DNA of 7,959 bases, from the NCBI GenBank assembly GCA_902826945.1, contig CADEGS010000204.1, positions 1-7,959 of the forward strand. The letters run 5' to 3'. The stretch is from an uncultured bacterium (lineage in GTDB: Bacteria > Planctomycetota > UBA1135 > GCA-002686595). How positions within the stretch are numbered: position 1 is the stretch's first letter; each line of letters starts with the position of its first letter. Under the pieces are notes generated by a model that was not told the origin of the DNA, made no database searches, and worked only from the letters and a program-made list of their open reading frames with translations. Made by a program: the position numbers and the translations under genes. Positions 7,198 through 7,959 of the stretch are shown piece by piece.

Positions 7198-7229
7198 CGG
7201 AACGCCGGGCCGTGGAAGGGGAGCCGCAG

Positions 7230-7252
7230 CCCGGAAATCGCCCCCCCGGAAA
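7230..7252. repeat. 8-bp direct repeat CCCGGAAA in the gap before the PilV-like gene
   Basis: CCCGGAAA occurs at 7230-7237 and 7245-7252 (period 15 bp), separated by TCGCCCC. It fills part of the 66-bp gap between the VWA stop codon and the PilV-like start. It might mark a regulator site or internal promoter, but no -10/-35 pair is convincing beside it, and chance is a fair explanation. Confidence 0.25.
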
Positions 7253-7263
7253 ACGCTTCCCGG

Positions 7264-7959
7264 CTACTCGACCCGCACGACCCGGCCGTCGCGCGCCGCC
7301 AGCGCCTCGAGCGTCCCGTCGCCCTGGCGCCCGATCTGCACGCACAGGAACCTGAGCTGCGCGCGGTCCTGGACCTCCTCCAGCCAGGGCGCGACCCAGC
7401 CCGGGCCGCTCTCCGTCTCCCCGTCGCAGAGCACGACCACGGTGTCGGCCTGCAGCTCCTCGAGCGCGAGCTGCCCGCGGCGGTAGCCGACCGCCTCGAG
7501 CACGGCCTCGCGCAGCCGCGTGCCGCCGCCCACGTTCTTCGCGTCGAGCCAGCGCTGCAGGCGCTCGCGCTGCGCGGGCGTGGCCTGCACCAGGTCCGGC
7601 GAGGCGAAGCGCACCGTGCGGTCCTCGAACAGGACGACGTCGAAGCGCGTCCCGGGCCCGGCGCGCTCGAGGTAGGCCAGGAGCTGGTCCACCGCCGCCC
7701 GGAAGCGCCTGGGGCCGGCGCTCCCCAGCGTCTGCTCCATGCTGCCCGAGCGGTCGAGCACGAACAGCACGCGGTCGGAGACGACCGGCAGCCCGAAGAA
7801 CGACGCGGCGGTGTACGCCTCGAGCTCGCCCGGGCCGGGCAGCTCGATCGTGCCCGCCTGCACGCGCTCCCACCAGCGCCGCCAGGCCTCGGGCTCGAGC
7901 CCGAGGTTGCGCCCCGAGACGCGCCGCAGCTCGCCCGCGATCTCGCTCCGGATGCGCAG
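7264..7959 (-). CDS. VWA-domain protein, C-terminal part (start outside window)
   Basis: The last 231 residues of a longer protein; the frame is open to the window edge. The first 30 visible residues include GRNLGLEPEAWRRWW, a linker I associate with HEAT-repeat plus VWA proteins of Planctomycetota (from memory). A full von Willebrand A domain follows from about residue 62. Its MIDAS is complete: D69-x-S71-x-S73 in VLDRSGSM, Thr147 in GGGTRLREA and Asp179 in LCDGETESG, so divalent-metal-dependent ligand binding is likely. The domain ends at the stop codon with no transmembrane helix. A GTG at 7863-7861 is internal, because the linker before it is clearly coding. The stop lies 66 bp before the PilV-like gene, so membership in the same transcript is plausible but not certain. 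Cellular location cannot be told without the N-terminus. Confidence 0.85.
   Translation of the reverse strand: MRIRSEIAGELRRVSGRNLGLEPEAWRRWWERVQAGTIELPGPGELEAYTAASFFGLPVVSDRVLFVLDRSGSMEQTLGSAGPRRFRAAVDQLLAYLERAGPGTRFDVVLFEDRTVRFASPDLVQATPAQRERLQRWLDAKNVGGGTRLREAVLEAVGYRRGQLALEELQADTVVVLCDGETESGPGWVAPWLEEVQDRAQLRFLCVQIGRQGDGTLEALAARDGRVVRVE

Noticed and set aside
7861..7863. GTG as the start codon of the VWA gene
   Set aside because: The frame is open to the window edge, and the residues just before it (AWRRWWER) look like genuine protein, so the gene begins outside the window.

Overview
The window is very GC-rich, and every gene I can support lies on the minus strand, so transcription runs from high to low coordinates. 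Two gene blocks sit head to tail. The organism looks like a Gram-negative bacterium. The planctomycete-like pointers are a VWA protein preceded by a G-x-N-L-G-x-x-P-x-A-W-x-x-WW linker, an operon of prepilin-type proteins with a DUF4900-like member, and high GC. That assignment is from memory of such gene neighbourhoods; Myxococcota, Acidobacteriota or another high-GC phylum is not excluded.

Block 1 (about 7959 to 3712) is a pilin/pseudopilin-type cluster. In transcription order it holds: the C-terminal part of a VWA protein with a complete MIDAS metal site (start outside the window); a PilV-like and a PilW-like prepilin, both with a G|F(T/S)LVE processing site; a 606-residue PilX/GspK-like protein with a DUF4900-like exported body; and a small two-helix membrane protein with a HAMP-like domain and no output domain. 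The last four are tightly packed, with two ATGA overlaps and one 20-base gap. The block ends at a 16-bp stem with a 3-nt loop (3712-3747), a likely transcription end. The PilW-like and PilX-like proteins each carry an acidic D-x-(D/N)-x-D-G loop of the calcium-binding kind.

A 252-bp intergenic region (3511-3762) separates the blocks. It holds the terminator-like stem, a 10-bp direct repeat, a second perfect 9-bp hairpin and presumably the promoter of block 2.

Block 2 (3510 to 1) is the start of a respiratory complex I operon, nuoA-B-C-D-E-F, with nuoF cut by the window edge. Every junction overlaps (13, 4, 4, 1 and 4 bases), so translation is probably coupled. The Fe-S ligands of NuoB and NuoE, the quinone-site His and Tyr of NuoD and the NuoF nucleotide-binding segment are intact, so the encoded module looks functional. 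The oddest detail is an eight-G run at the end of nuoB that fits a -1 slippery heptamer leading in frame into nuoC.

I saw no RNA genes, mobile elements, CRISPR arrays or plus-strand genes that I would defend.
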